A stretch of DNA of 48,258 bases from Rhodococcoides fascians A44A (GTDB taxonomy: Bacteria > Actinomycetota > Actinomycetes > Mycobacteriales > Mycobacteriaceae): positions 434,396-482,653 of the forward strand of contig NZ_JMEX01000005.1 of the NCBI RefSeq assembly GCF_000760735.1, in the 5' to 3' direction. The notes below the pieces were generated by a model that was not told where the DNA came from, did not search any database, and saw only the letters and a program-made list of their open reading frames with translations. Positions 16,891-24,872 of this stretch are shown piece by piece; position 1 is the stretch's first letter; each line of letters begins with the position of its first letter. The position numbers and the translations under genes are program-made.

Positions 16891-16947
16891 GGGCGTCAAC
16901 CCGGCGTCGGTCGGGTCCATGTCCGCATCTGTCGGGAGGATCGAAGC

Positions 16948-18207
16948 GTGTCTGTACCCGCGTCCACCAGCTCACAGCGGAATGTCGTGTTCGTCGACGG
17001 CATCCGCACACCGTTCGGCAAGGCAGGCCCCAAGGGCATCTACGCCGACACTCGCGCCGACGACCTCGTCGTCAAAGCCATCCGCGAACTGCTCCGCAAG
17101 AACCCCAACCTTCCTCCCGAGCGGATCGACGAGGTCGCCATCGCCGCGACCACGCAGACCGGCGATCAGGGCCTGACGATCGGCCGCACGTCCGCTCTGC
17201 TGGCAGGTCTTCCCCGCAGCGTGCCCGGCTTCGCCATCGATCGCATGTGTGCGGGCGCCATGACGTCGGTGACCACCACCGGATCAGGCATCGGCTTCGG
17301 CCAGTACGACGTCGTGATCGCAGGCGGCGTCGAGCACATGGGTCGTCACCCGATGGGCGAGGGCGTCGATCCGAACCCGCGGTTCCTCGCGGACAAGCTC
17401 GTCGACCCGAGTGCTCTCGTCATGGGCAACACCGCCGAGAACCTCCACGACCGCTTCCCGTCGATCACCAAGGACCGCACCGACGCCTACGCCGTGGCGA
17501 GCCAGGAGAAGTACGACGCCGCCAAGAAGGCCGGCTACATCGCCGACACCCTCGTCCCTGTCGCCACCAAATCTGCCGCCGGATGGGGTCTGGCCACCGA
17601 GGACGAACCACCTCGTCCGGGCACCACCGTCGAAGACCTGGCGAAGCTCAAGACTCCGTTCCGTCCGGCCGGCCGCGTGACCGCCGGAAACGCAGCAGGT
17701 CTCAACGACGGTGCCACCGCCGCGATTCTCGCAGGTGAAGACACTGCGCACGAGCTCGGACTGAACATCGGCATGCGGATGGTCGGCTTCTCGTTCGCAG
17801 GCGTCGACCCCGCCGTGATGGGCATCGGACCGGTCCCGGCGACCGAAAAGCTGCTCGGCCGAACCGGATTGAGCATCTCCGACATCGGCTTGTTCGAGAT
17901 CAACGAAGCCTTCGCCATCCAGGTCCTCGCGTTCCTCGAGCACTACGGCATCGCCGATGACGACCCCCGCGTCAACCAGTGGGGCGGCGCCATCGCGTGT
18001 GGCCACCCGCTCGCATCCTCCGGCGTGCGCCTCATGACACAGCTGTCGCGTCAGTTCGCGCAGCGTCCCGACGTCCGCTACGGCTTGACGACCATGTGCA
18101 TCGGCCTCGGTATGGGCGGCACCGTCATCTGGGAGAACCCGAACCACTCCGACTACGCGGGAGTGAAGCCTGCAGGAACGACCCAGACGGCAGGAGCAGC
18201 CAAATGA
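16948..18207 (+). CDS. fadA: Acetyl-CoA C-acyltransferase (thiolase), beta-oxidation FadA
   Basis: A 419-residue thiolase that cleaves 3-ketoacyl-CoA with CoA to acetyl-CoA. The nucleophilic Cys is in DRMCAGAMTS, the catalytic His in GGAIACGHPLASSG and the second Cys in MCIGLGMGGT near the C-terminus. NEAFAIQ is the usual NEAFA motif. The GTG at 16948 follows a strong GGGAGG site (16934-16939). Its stop overlaps the fadB start as ATGA, so the two subunits of the trifunctional-type complex are made together. In M. tuberculosis the equivalent pair is Rv0859-Rv0860, at a different locus. Confidence 0.95.
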   Translation: MSVPASTSSQRNVVFVDGIRTPFGKAGPKGIYADTRADDLVVKAIRELLRKNPNLPPERIDEVAIAATTQTGDQGLTIGRTSALLAGLPRSVPGFAIDRMCAGAMTSVTTTGSGIGFGQYDVVIAGGVEHMGRHPMGEGVDPNPRFLADKLVDPSALVMGNTAENLHDRFPSITKDRTDAYAVASQEKYDAAKKAGYIADTLVPVATKSAAGWGLATEDEPPRPGTTVEDLAKLKTPFRPAGRVTAGNAAGLNDGATAAILAGEDTAHELGLNIGMRMVGFSFAGVDPAVMGIGPVPATEKLLGRTGLSISDIGLFEINEAFAIQVLAFLEHYGIADDDPRVNQWGGAIACGHPLASSGVRLMTQLSRQFAQRPDVRYGLTTMCIGLGMGGTVIWENPNHSDYAGVKPAGTTQTAGAAK

Positions 18208-20309
18208 GCGACATCACCACTGCGTTCACCGACGAGGTAGTCACGAACGCATTCACCAAGATCATCTCCGTCCCCGGCCTCGAAGGCTCGATCGCCCTCG
18301 TGACGCTGGACAACGGCTACGACCACACCAAGCCGTCGACGTTCGGCCCCGGCGGCCTCACGCAGTTCGACGCCGCACTGGACGAGGCATTCGCCGCGAA
18401 CCCGGTCGCGATCGCAGTGACCGGCAAGCCGTTCATCTTCGCGGTCGGTGCCGACCTCAATGGTGTACCGAACATCAAGACCAAGGACGAGGCGCTCCAG
18501 ATCGGTCAGCTCGGCCACAAGGTGTTCCGGCGCCTGCGTGGATCCGAGATCCCGACGTTCGCATTCATCAACGGTGCGGCTCTCGGCGGCGGCCTCGAAG
18601 TCGGCCTGCACTCGCACTACCGCACCGTCGCCGACAACGCGGCAGCACTGGGATTGCCCGAGGCGTTCCTCGGACTCGTTCCGGGATGGGGCGGAACTCA
18701 GTTGCTGCCCAACATCATCGGCGCATCGAACGCCGTGACGGTGATCATCGAGAATTCGCTCAACCAGAACCGAACCCTCAAGCCGCAGCAGGCGCTCGAT
18801 CTCGGTATCGCCGACGCCGTGTTCGGCGGCGCCGACTTCATCGAGCAGTCGCTGGCATGGGCAGCCCAGGTCATCAAGGGCGACATCACTCCCGCCCGTC
18901 CCGAGATCGACCGTGGCCAGGCCTGGGATGACGCCGTTGCCCGCGCCAAGGGCATCGTCGCGGGCAAGACCGGTAACTTCGCTCCCGGTCCGGTCGCTGC
19001 TGTCGAGCTGATCGAGCTCGCCAAGAACACCGACATCAACGACTCGGCTTCGCTGGACGCCGCATTCGCTGCCGAGGACGAGGCACTGTCCACTCTGCTC
19101 GTGAAAGACGAACTGCGTGCAGGCCTCTACGCATTCGATCTCGTACAGAAGCGGGCCAAGCGACCCGCAGGCGCACCGGACAAGTCGTTGGCGCGCAAGA
19201 TTTCCGGCGTCGGCATCGTCGGGGCAGGTCTGATGGCCAGCCAGCTCGCTCTGCTCTTCGTCCGGCAGCTGAAGGTTCCGGTGATCCTCACCGACATCGA
19301 CCAGGAGCGCATCGACAAGGGCGTCGGCTACGTTCACGGTGAGATCGACAAGCTGCTCGGCAAGAAGCGTCTGTCCCCGGATGCCGCCAACCGATTGAAA
19401 GCACTGGTCTCCGGCTCCATCGACAAGGCGGCGTTCGCACAGGCAGACTTCGTCATCGAGGCCGTGTTCGAGAATCTCGACGTGAAGAAGAAGGTGTTCG
19501 CCGAGGTCGAGGAATTCGTCTCTCCCGACACGATTCTCGCCACCAACACCTCGTCGCTGTCGATCACGAAAATGGCAGCCGATCTGAAGCACCCCGAGCG
19601 CGTGGTGGGCTTCCACTTCTTCAACCCCGTCGCCGTCCTCCCGCTACTGGAGGTCGTCAAGGGCGAGAAGACCGACGATGCCACGCTGGCAACGGCATTC
19701 GCCACGGCCAAGACGCTCAAGAAGTCGGCCGTGCTCTCTGCCGACCTGCCCGGATTCGTCTTCAACCGGCTCGTCACCCGCGCATCCGGCGAGATCATCG
19801 CCGCGATCGACGAGGGCACGCCCTTCGACGTCGCCGACGGGGCGGTCGCCGAGCTCGGCATGCCGATGAGCCCGCTCACCCTGCTGGCATTGGTCGGACC
19901 GGCCGTCGCCCTGCACACCGCGGAGACCCTCGCCGAGGCGTACCCCGAGCGGTTCAAGGACTCCGCCGGATTCCGCGCACTCGTCGACGCCAAGAAGCCC
20001 GGCGTCTGGACCTACGGACCCGAAGGCCAGATCGTCGACCCCGAGGTGGCAGCGCTGTGGCCGCAGGGTGATTCACCGTCGACGGCAGAGCAGGTTCTGG
20101 ATCGAACCCGCCGAGCGTTCGCCGACGAGATCAACATCATGTTGGAGGAAGGCGTCGTAGCCGCGGCGGAGGACATCGACCTCTGCCTGCTCCTCGGTGG
20201 CGGCTTCGGATTCTGGAACGGCGGAATCACGCCGTACCTCGACCGAACCGGCACCTCGGAAGCGGTGACCGGCAGGCGATTCCTCGCCGACGGCGTCGCG
20301 AACGTCTGA
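18204..20309 (+). CDS. fadB: 3-hydroxyacyl-CoA dehydrogenase / enoyl-CoA hydratase (FadB)
   Basis: A 701-residue bifunctional beta-oxidation subunit. The N-terminal crotonase domain (about 1-300) has the oxyanion segment NGAALGGGLEVGLH and the catalytic Glu in GLPEAFLGLVPGWGGTQ. The NAD-binding domain opens with GVGIVGAGLMASQLA (about 333-347), and NTSSLSITKMA and the catalytic-His HFFNPVAVLPLLEV follow. The C-terminal domain has GFVFNRL and a final GFGFWNGGI. The ATG at 18204 overlaps the fadA stop. Partner of FadA in an alpha/beta complex. A long inverted repeat follows the gene. Confidence 0.95.
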   Translation: MSDITTAFTDEVVTNAFTKIISVPGLEGSIALVTLDNGYDHTKPSTFGPGGLTQFDAALDEAFAANPVAIAVTGKPFIFAVGADLNGVPNIKTKDEALQIGQLGHKVFRRLRGSEIPTFAFINGAALGGGLEVGLHSHYRTVADNAAALGLPEAFLGLVPGWGGTQLLPNIIGASNAVTVIIENSLNQNRTLKPQQALDLGIADAVFGGADFIEQSLAWAAQVIKGDITPARPEIDRGQAWDDAVARAKGIVAGKTGNFAPGPVAAVELIELAKNTDINDSASLDAAFAAEDEALSTLLVKDELRAGLYAFDLVQKRAKRPAGAPDKSLARKISGVGIVGAGLMASQLALLFVRQLKVPVILTDIDQERIDKGVGYVHGEIDKLLGKKRLSPDAANRLKALVSGSIDKAAFAQADFVIEAVFENLDVKKKVFAEVEEFVSPDTILATNTSSLSITKMAADLKHPERVVGFHFFNPVAVLPLLEVVKGEKTDDATLATAFATAKTLKKSAVLSADLPGFVFNRLVTRASGEIIAAIDEGTPFDVADGAVAELGMPMSPLTLLALVGPAVALHTAETLAEAYPERFKDSAGFRALVDAKKPGVWTYGPEGQIVDPEVAALWPQGDSPSTAEQVLDRTRRAFADEINIMLEEGVVAAAEDIDLCLLLGGGFGFWNGGITPYLDRTGTSEAVTGRRFLADGVANV

Positions 20310-20317
20310 CGGAAGTC

Positions 20318-20373
20318 CGAGATCGAAGTTGTGTACGTCGTCACCGTGAACCATGTACACAACTTCGATCTCG
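20318..20373. terminator. Perfect 19-bp inverted repeat between convergent fadB and SDR genes
   Basis: CGAGATCGAAGTTGTGTAC (20318-20336) is repeated exactly in inverted orientation at 20355-20373, with an 18-base loop. It lies 9 bases after the fadB stop and 7 bases before the end of the convergent SDR gene. The symmetric placement suggests a bidirectional terminator. The stem is long and only moderately GC-rich, with no T-tract, so a protein-binding site or a dispersed palindromic element is also possible. Confidence 0.8.
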
Positions 20374-20379
20374 CCGGCG

Positions 20380-21270
20380 TTACAGCGTGCCCAGAAAAGC
20401 CATGAGCTCAGATTCGCGTGCGGGGTCGTAGGACTCCGCGGAAGACGACACAACGCGGTTGCGGTCGACGTAGTCGCCGCTGCGAGCGAGCGTTCGGCCG
20501 GACACCAGGTCAGCGAGTGCCGCACCTGCCTGCGTGGACGTGGTGGCCAGTGGCGTCAGAGTAAGCACTGGACCCAGCGCTCGCATCATCAGCTGCGCTC
20601 CCCTGCCTGCATGTCTGGCCAGGCCGGTCCCCGGGACCAGACCGGGGTTGAACGAGATGATGTCGACGCCCGGTTCGAGGGCGTCAGCCCATGCATGAAC
20701 GAGGTGGACCGCCGCAAGTTTGCTGGTCGAGTACGCGGTTCTCCCGGCTGCGGCCGACTCCGGTTCGGCGAAGGCACCGGGACGCGCGAGGACGTCCGGA
20801 GCCGACCACACGGGCGCCGGAACCAGCGCGAGATTGTGCCGGAGATCCCCGAAGTGCGTGTCGCTGACGGTGATCACGATGCGCGAGGAATCCGTCAGGT
20901 GGGACCGGAGCTGGGTCAGAAGTACGTGGTTGGCAACTACGTTGACCGCGAAGGTCGCTTCGAGACCGTCGACCGTCGTCGTGACGGCATCGGTGTACTG
21001 GATGCCCGCGTTTCCGACGAACCTGTCGAGTTTCGGGATCGAACCGTTCTGCACCAGCGCGCCGATGTGACGGCCCGCCGCTCTCGTCGCCTCGACGTCA
21101 GCGAGGTCGGCGTCCACGAACGTGACCCGAGGAGAGGTCGGGCCAGGTCTTCGCCCGACCACGACGAGGTGTGCATGAGGGTCGTCGGCAAGCAACCTCG
21201 AGGCTGCTACGGCGCCGATCCCCTGGCTGACTCCGGTCATGACAATGGTGTGTGCGGAACTGTGGGTCAT
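20380..21270 (-). CDS. Short-chain dehydrogenase/reductase
   Basis: A 296-residue classical SDR. The cofactor motif TGVSQGIG (about residues 12-19) is at the N-terminus, NAGIQ replaces the usual NNAG. The active site is Ser in VITVSDTHFG and Tyr-x-x-x-Lys in AYSTSKLA. Arg residues after the second strand (VVGRRPGP) suggest NADP(H). The ATG at 21270 was chosen as the closest Met to the Rossmann motif. It is divergent from an XRE regulator 103 bases away, a frequent arrangement in actinobacteria in which the regulator controls the enzyme gene. Substrate unknown. Confidence 0.9.
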   Translation of the reverse strand: MTHSSAHTIVMTGVSQGIGAVAASRLLADDPHAHLVVVGRRPGPTSPRVTFVDADLADVEATRAAGRHIGALVQNGSIPKLDRFVGNAGIQYTDAVTTTVDGLEATFAVNVVANHVLLTQLRSHLTDSSRIVITVSDTHFGDLRHNLALVPAPVWSAPDVLARPGAFAEPESAAAGRTAYSTSKLAAVHLVHAWADALEPGVDIISFNPGLVPGTGLARHAGRGAQLMMRALGPVLTLTPLATTSTQAGAALADLVSGRTLARSGDYVDRNRVVSSSAESYDPARESELMAFLGTL

Positions 21271-21373
21271 GGCACCCACGCTGTCACCGGCACAGGAGTA
21301 CAACCAGCACCCGGTGAGACGGTGGGATCAGCAGTACCAGGATGCATCCGCCGAAGCGGGAGATGATGGACCG

Positions 21374-22237
21374 ATGAGCGACACGGCATCCGACCTCGGT
21401 GAAGTCCTGCGCGGATGGAGGGACAGACTCTCACCTGTCGATGCAGGCCTGCCGACGGGCCCGAGGCGGCGGACCGAGGGTCTACGCCGTGAAGAGTTGG
21501 CACAGCTGGCCGGAGTGTCCGTCGACTACCTCGTCCGACTCGAACAAGGCCGCGCCACGACGCCGTCCGCGCAGGTCACCGCGTCTTTGGCACGAGCCTT
21601 GCAGTTGAACGGCGCCGAGCGAGATCACCTGTACCGCTGCGCTGGCCTGTTGCCACCGGGCCCGGGAAGCATCGATCGACACGTCGGTCCCGGCATTGCG
21701 CGCCTCGTCGGCCGCCTGGCGGACACGCCTGTGGCCGTGTTCGCGGCGGATTGGGACCTTCTGACGTGGAACCCGATGTGGAGCGCACTGCAAGGCAATC
21801 CGACGGCGATCGACGTGACGCACCGAAACCTGGTTCGGGTGATGTTCGGGAGCGACGATCGCGGCCGAGCCGCCTATCCACCCGCGTCGTCGACGGCAGA
21901 CCTGGAGCATCTCGCGACGGCACTCGTCGCCGACCTCAGAATCGCAGCCGTCCGGTTCCCACGCGACGCACCGCTGCTTGCGTTGATCACCGAATTACGT
22001 ACGCAGAACTCGTATTTCGATGCACTGTGGCGCTCGGGGACCGCCGCCGAGCATGCCACCGATCGCAAGACGATCCACCATGCAACCGTCGGGGACATCA
22101 CCCTCGACTGCGACGTTCTCACCGCACCCGGCACCGACCTCCGGCTTGTCGTCTACACCGCTGCGACGGGCACGGCAGATGCAGACAAGCTCGACTTTCT
22201 TCGGGTCGCGGCAGGCGTCGCCGTAGCCGAGCACTGA
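21374..22237 (+). CDS. XRE-family regulator with MmyB-like ligand-binding domain
   Basis: A 287-residue transcription factor. The helix-turn-helix occupies about residues 35-70 (GLRREELAQLAGVSVDYLVRLEQGR). The remaining two thirds match the MmyB-like ligand-binding (PAS-like) domain, with the characteristic ADWDLLTWNPMW segment and a late LRTQNSYFDALW. Members of this group usually sit next to a divergent SDR gene, as here, and are thought to respond to a hydrophobic ligand. ATG 21374 follows a GGGAG ribosome site. I infer control of the divergent SDR. Confidence 0.92.
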   Translation: MSDTASDLGEVLRGWRDRLSPVDAGLPTGPRRRTEGLRREELAQLAGVSVDYLVRLEQGRATTPSAQVTASLARALQLNGAERDHLYRCAGLLPPGPGSIDRHVGPGIARLVGRLADTPVAVFAADWDLLTWNPMWSALQGNPTAIDVTHRNLVRVMFGSDDRGRAAYPPASSTADLEHLATALVADLRIAAVRFPRDAPLLALITELRTQNSYFDALWRSGTAAEHATDRKTIHHATVGDITLDCDVLTAPGTDLRLVVYTAATGTADADKLDFLRVAAGVAVAEH

Positions 22238-22289
22238 GATTGCCGTCACGTCGCGATACATTTCGGCGGGCTGTGCCGTCGAGAGGGAC

Positions 22290-23033
22290 ATGAACACACT
22301 GAAGATCGCAGTTGCAGGTGGAACCGGCGTCGTCGGCAAGCACGTGGTCGACCTCGCACGAGGACGCGGTCACGACGTTCTCGTGCTCACCCGCTCCAAC
22401 GGCGTGGACCTCGTCGACGGAACCGGCCTCGACGACGCTCTCGCCGGGGTCGACGTCGTCGTAGACGTTGCCTCGACGCAAACAATGTCTGCCAAGGAAT
22501 CCGTCCGGTTCTTCACGAGCGTTACCGCACATCTCCTTCGGGCGGAGCACAATGCGGGCGTGCGGCATCACGTGGCGCTCTCCATCGTCGGCGTCGACGA
22601 GGCGCCGTACTCGTACTACGCGGGAAAAGTCGCGCAGGAACAAGCGATTCGAGACGGCGACATTCCCTGGACCATCCTGCGCGCAACGCAGTTTCACGAA
22701 TTCGCCGAGCAACTCGTCGAGCGAACCACGCTCGGTCCGCTCGTCGTCGTACCACGTATGCGGTGCATGCCCGTCGCGGCACGAGACGTTGCGCGGACAC
22801 TCGTCGAACTGGCCGAAGGCACACCCGCAGGCAAAGTCCCGGACCTCGGCGGACCACGAGAGGAACGCATGGTGGACATGGTCCGCACCCACGTGGCCAC
22901 ACTCCACGGCAGACACTGGGTTGTCGAGGTCCCCGTGCCAGGCGCCTACGGGAGAGCCATGCGCGACGGCACCCTCGTGCCGGGAGCCGATGCCGACCAC
23001 GCGTCGACCACCTTCGCGGATCGACTCGGCTGA
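22290..23033 (+). CDS. NAD(P)-binding atypical SDR (NmrA-like)
   Basis: A 247-residue atypical SDR. The glycine motif is AVAGGTGVVGKHVV near the N-terminus. The usual catalytic Tyr-Lys pair is not in the classical form, but SYYAGKVAQEQAI offers a YxxxK-like pair, and ILRATQFHEF is typical of the NmrA/SDR_a5 group. Likely an NAD(P)H-dependent oxidoreductase or redox sensor; substrate unknown. GAGAGGG lies just before the ATG. It follows the XRE regulator by 52 bases in the same direction and may be cotranscribed. Confidence 0.88.
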   Translation: MNTLKIAVAGGTGVVGKHVVDLARGRGHDVLVLTRSNGVDLVDGTGLDDALAGVDVVVDVASTQTMSAKESVRFFTSVTAHLLRAEHNAGVRHHVALSIVGVDEAPYSYYAGKVAQEQAIRDGDIPWTILRATQFHEFAEQLVERTTLGPLVVVPRMRCMPVAARDVARTLVELAEGTPAGKVPDLGGPREERMVDMVRTHVATLHGRHWVVEVPVPGAYGRAMRDGTLVPGADADHASTTFADRLG

Positions 23034-23070
23034 AGGAACCCGACCCTCCGCGCTGGGGTAACCCTTCGGA

Positions 23071-23088
23071 TGAAATCCGCTGATTTCA
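23071..23088. promoter_or_regulatory. Short palindrome upstream of the sugar porter
   Basis: TGAAATC (23071-23077) and GATTTCA (23082-23088) form a perfect 7-bp inverted repeat with a 4-base centre, in the 132-base gap before the sugar porter. It is AT-rich compared with the surroundings and looks more like an operator than a terminator. No known regulator motif is recognised. Confidence 0.4.
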
Positions 23089-23165
23089 GCCACCGACCGG
23101 CTGGAGCAGGTCCATGATGTCGATGACCACCACCGACGCTGGCTCGTCAGAAAGCTGGGTTCGTC

Positions 23166-24563
23166 ATGACGCAACCTGCAGAACGCCATACCGCGAAAGT
23201 CATCGGAGTCACCGTCGCGGCAGCGGTCGGTGGCTTCCTCTTCGGTTTCGATTCGTCGGTCGTCAACGGCGCGGTCGACTCGATCCAGGAGAACTTCGGC
23301 CTCAGTTCGTTCGTCACCGGATTCGCCGTCGCGATCGCGCTGCTCGGATGCGCAGTCGGTGCGTGGTTCGCCGGGCGGCTCGCCGACAGTTGGGGACGCA
23401 AACGCGTCATGCTGTTGGGCTCGGCGTTGTTCACCATCTCGTCGGTGGGTTCCGGTTTCGCATTCTCCATCCCCGATCTGATGTTGTGGCGAGTGCTCGG
23501 CGGACTCGGAATCGGAATCGCATCGGTCATCGCGCCTGCCTATATCTCCGAGATCGCGCCCGCACGCTATCGCGGTGGTCTCGCGTCGCTGCAGCAGTTG
23601 GCCATCACCGTCGGTATCTTCGCCGCGTTGCTGTCCGACGCGGTGCTGCAGAACGCGGCGGGTGGGCCGTCGAACGATCTGTGGTTCGGTATGGAGGCGT
23701 GGCGATGGATGTTCCTCGTCGGCGTCGTACCCGCACTCGTCTACGGTTTTTTGGCCACGCTCATCCCCGAGTCCCCTCGTTATCTGGTCGGCAAGCACCT
23801 CGACGAGGAAGCAGCCCGAATTCTCGGGGAGATCTCCGGCGAGGTGAACCCGAACGAGCGCGTGAAGGAAATCCGGCTGACGCTGCGGCGCGAAGCGAAG
23901 TCGTCGTTTGGCGACATTCGCGGACCGAAGTTCGGTCTGCAGCCGATCGTCTGGGTCGGCATCACGATGGCGGTCCTGCAACAGTTCGTCGGCATCAACG
24001 CGATCTTCTACTACTCGACGACACTGTGGAAGTCCGTGGGCTTCAGCGAGAATCAGTCGTTCGTCACCTCGGTGATCACATCCGTCATCAACGTCACCAT
24101 GACGTTCGTGGCGATCCTGTTCGTCGACCGATTCGGCCGTAAGAACTTGCTTCAGATCGGTTCCGTCGGAATGTTCGTGGGACTGGTGCTCGCTGCGGTG
24201 TCGTTCACTCAGGCCGTGGGCACCGGAGACGACCTGACACTTCCGACGCCGTGGGGAACGATCGCGCTGATCGGAGCCAACCTGTTCGTCATCTTCTTCG
24301 CCGCCACCTGGGGTCCGATCATGTGGGTGATGTTGGGAGAGATGTTCCCCAACAACATGCGTGCGGTTGCTCTCGGTATCAGCACTGCAGCCAACTGGGT
24401 AGCGAACTTCGCGATCACGTTGGCGTTCCCGCCGCTCACTCAGTCGATCGGCCTCGGTTTCATCTACTCGTTCTTCGCGTTCTTCGCGCTGGTGTCCTTC
24501 TTCTTCGTAAAGTTCAAGATCCGCGAAACGAAGGGCATGGAGCTCGAGGACATGGTTCTGTAA
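23166..24563 (+). CDS. MFS sugar porter (proton-coupled or facilitative sugar transporter)
   Basis: A 465-residue, 12-helix member of the sugar-porter family (GLUT/XylE/GalP type). Signatures: GFLFGFDSSVVNGA in helix 1, GRLADSWGRKR between helices 2 and 3, RVLGGLGIG in helix 4, IPESPRYL after helix 6, LQQFVGINAIFYYS in helix 7 (sugar-binding QQ..GIN), VDRFGRKNLL and a final RETKGMELED. The QQ pair and IN match hexose transporters. A role in glucose-type uptake would fit ppgK at the other end of the window, but the link is inference. Ribosome site is weak. Confidence 0.93.
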   Translation: MTQPAERHTAKVIGVTVAAAVGGFLFGFDSSVVNGAVDSIQENFGLSSFVTGFAVAIALLGCAVGAWFAGRLADSWGRKRVMLLGSALFTISSVGSGFAFSIPDLMLWRVLGGLGIGIASVIAPAYISEIAPARYRGGLASLQQLAITVGIFAALLSDAVLQNAAGGPSNDLWFGMEAWRWMFLVGVVPALVYGFLATLIPESPRYLVGKHLDEEAARILGEISGEVNPNERVKEIRLTLRREAKSSFGDIRGPKFGLQPIVWVGITMAVLQQFVGINAIFYYSTTLWKSVGFSENQSFVTSVITSVINVTMTFVAILFVDRFGRKNLLQIGSVGMFVGLVLAAVSFTQAVGTGDDLTLPTPWGTIALIGANLFVIFFAATWGPIMWVMLGEMFPNNMRAVALGISTAANWVANFAITLAFPPLTQSIGLGFIYSFFAFFALVSFFFVKFKIRETKGMELEDMVL

Positions 24564-24583
24564 CTCCGGTCAGGAGGCGCGTC

Positions 24584-24868
24584 ATGCCGATGTTCGTCGT
24601 CGAATACACGTACACGCCGGAAACGTCGGGCGGCCGAGACGACCACCGAACCGACCACCGAGCGTGGATCCACGAGATGGTTCGCCGAAAAACCATCAGG
24701 TCGTCCGGGCCGCTGGCCGACCACAGTGGCGCAATGTTCATCGTCGAATGCCCCGACCGCGACGCCGTCGCCCGGTTGTTCGCACACGATCCGTTCAACC
24801 GTGCCGGCTTGGTGGCCGACGTGCGGATCAGTCAGTGGGCGCCCACCATCGGTGAACACGCCGACTGA
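24584..24868 (+). CDS. YciI-family protein (94 aa)
   Basis: A 94-residue ferredoxin-like-fold protein of the YciI/YCII family. It opens with a beta strand (MFVVEYTYT), has a central His/Asp patch (DDHRTDHRAWIHEM, with the candidate active-site His) and the SGPLADHSGAMFIVE segment typical of the family, then DPFNRAGLVADVRISQW. AGGAGG (24572-24577) lies 6 bases before the ATG at 24584. It follows the sugar porter by 20 bases, so it is probably cotranscribed. Biochemical role unknown. It ends 4 bases from the convergent dxs gene. Confidence 0.9.
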   Translation: MPMFVVEYTYTPETSGGRDDHRTDHRAWIHEMVRRKTIRSSGPLADHSGAMFIVECPDRDAVARLFAHDPFNRAGLVADVRISQWAPTIGEHAD

Positions 24869-24872
24869 CGCC

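Noticed and set aside
18153..19616. Long minus-strand reading frame opposite fadB
   Set aside because: Mirror frame of fadB, composed of Val, Asp, Gly and Arg; no motif.
22119..23981. Very long minus-strand reading frame opposite the NmrA-like and sugar-porter genes
   Set aside because: It is antisense to two well-supported genes, has no recognisable family, is compositionally odd (Asp/Arg/Cys-rich) and reflects GC-rich third positions of the real genes.
20380..24868. Prophage or genomic island
   Set aside because: The genes are ordinary metabolic and regulatory families with normal composition; no integrase, transposase, phage structural gene or flanking repeat is seen.
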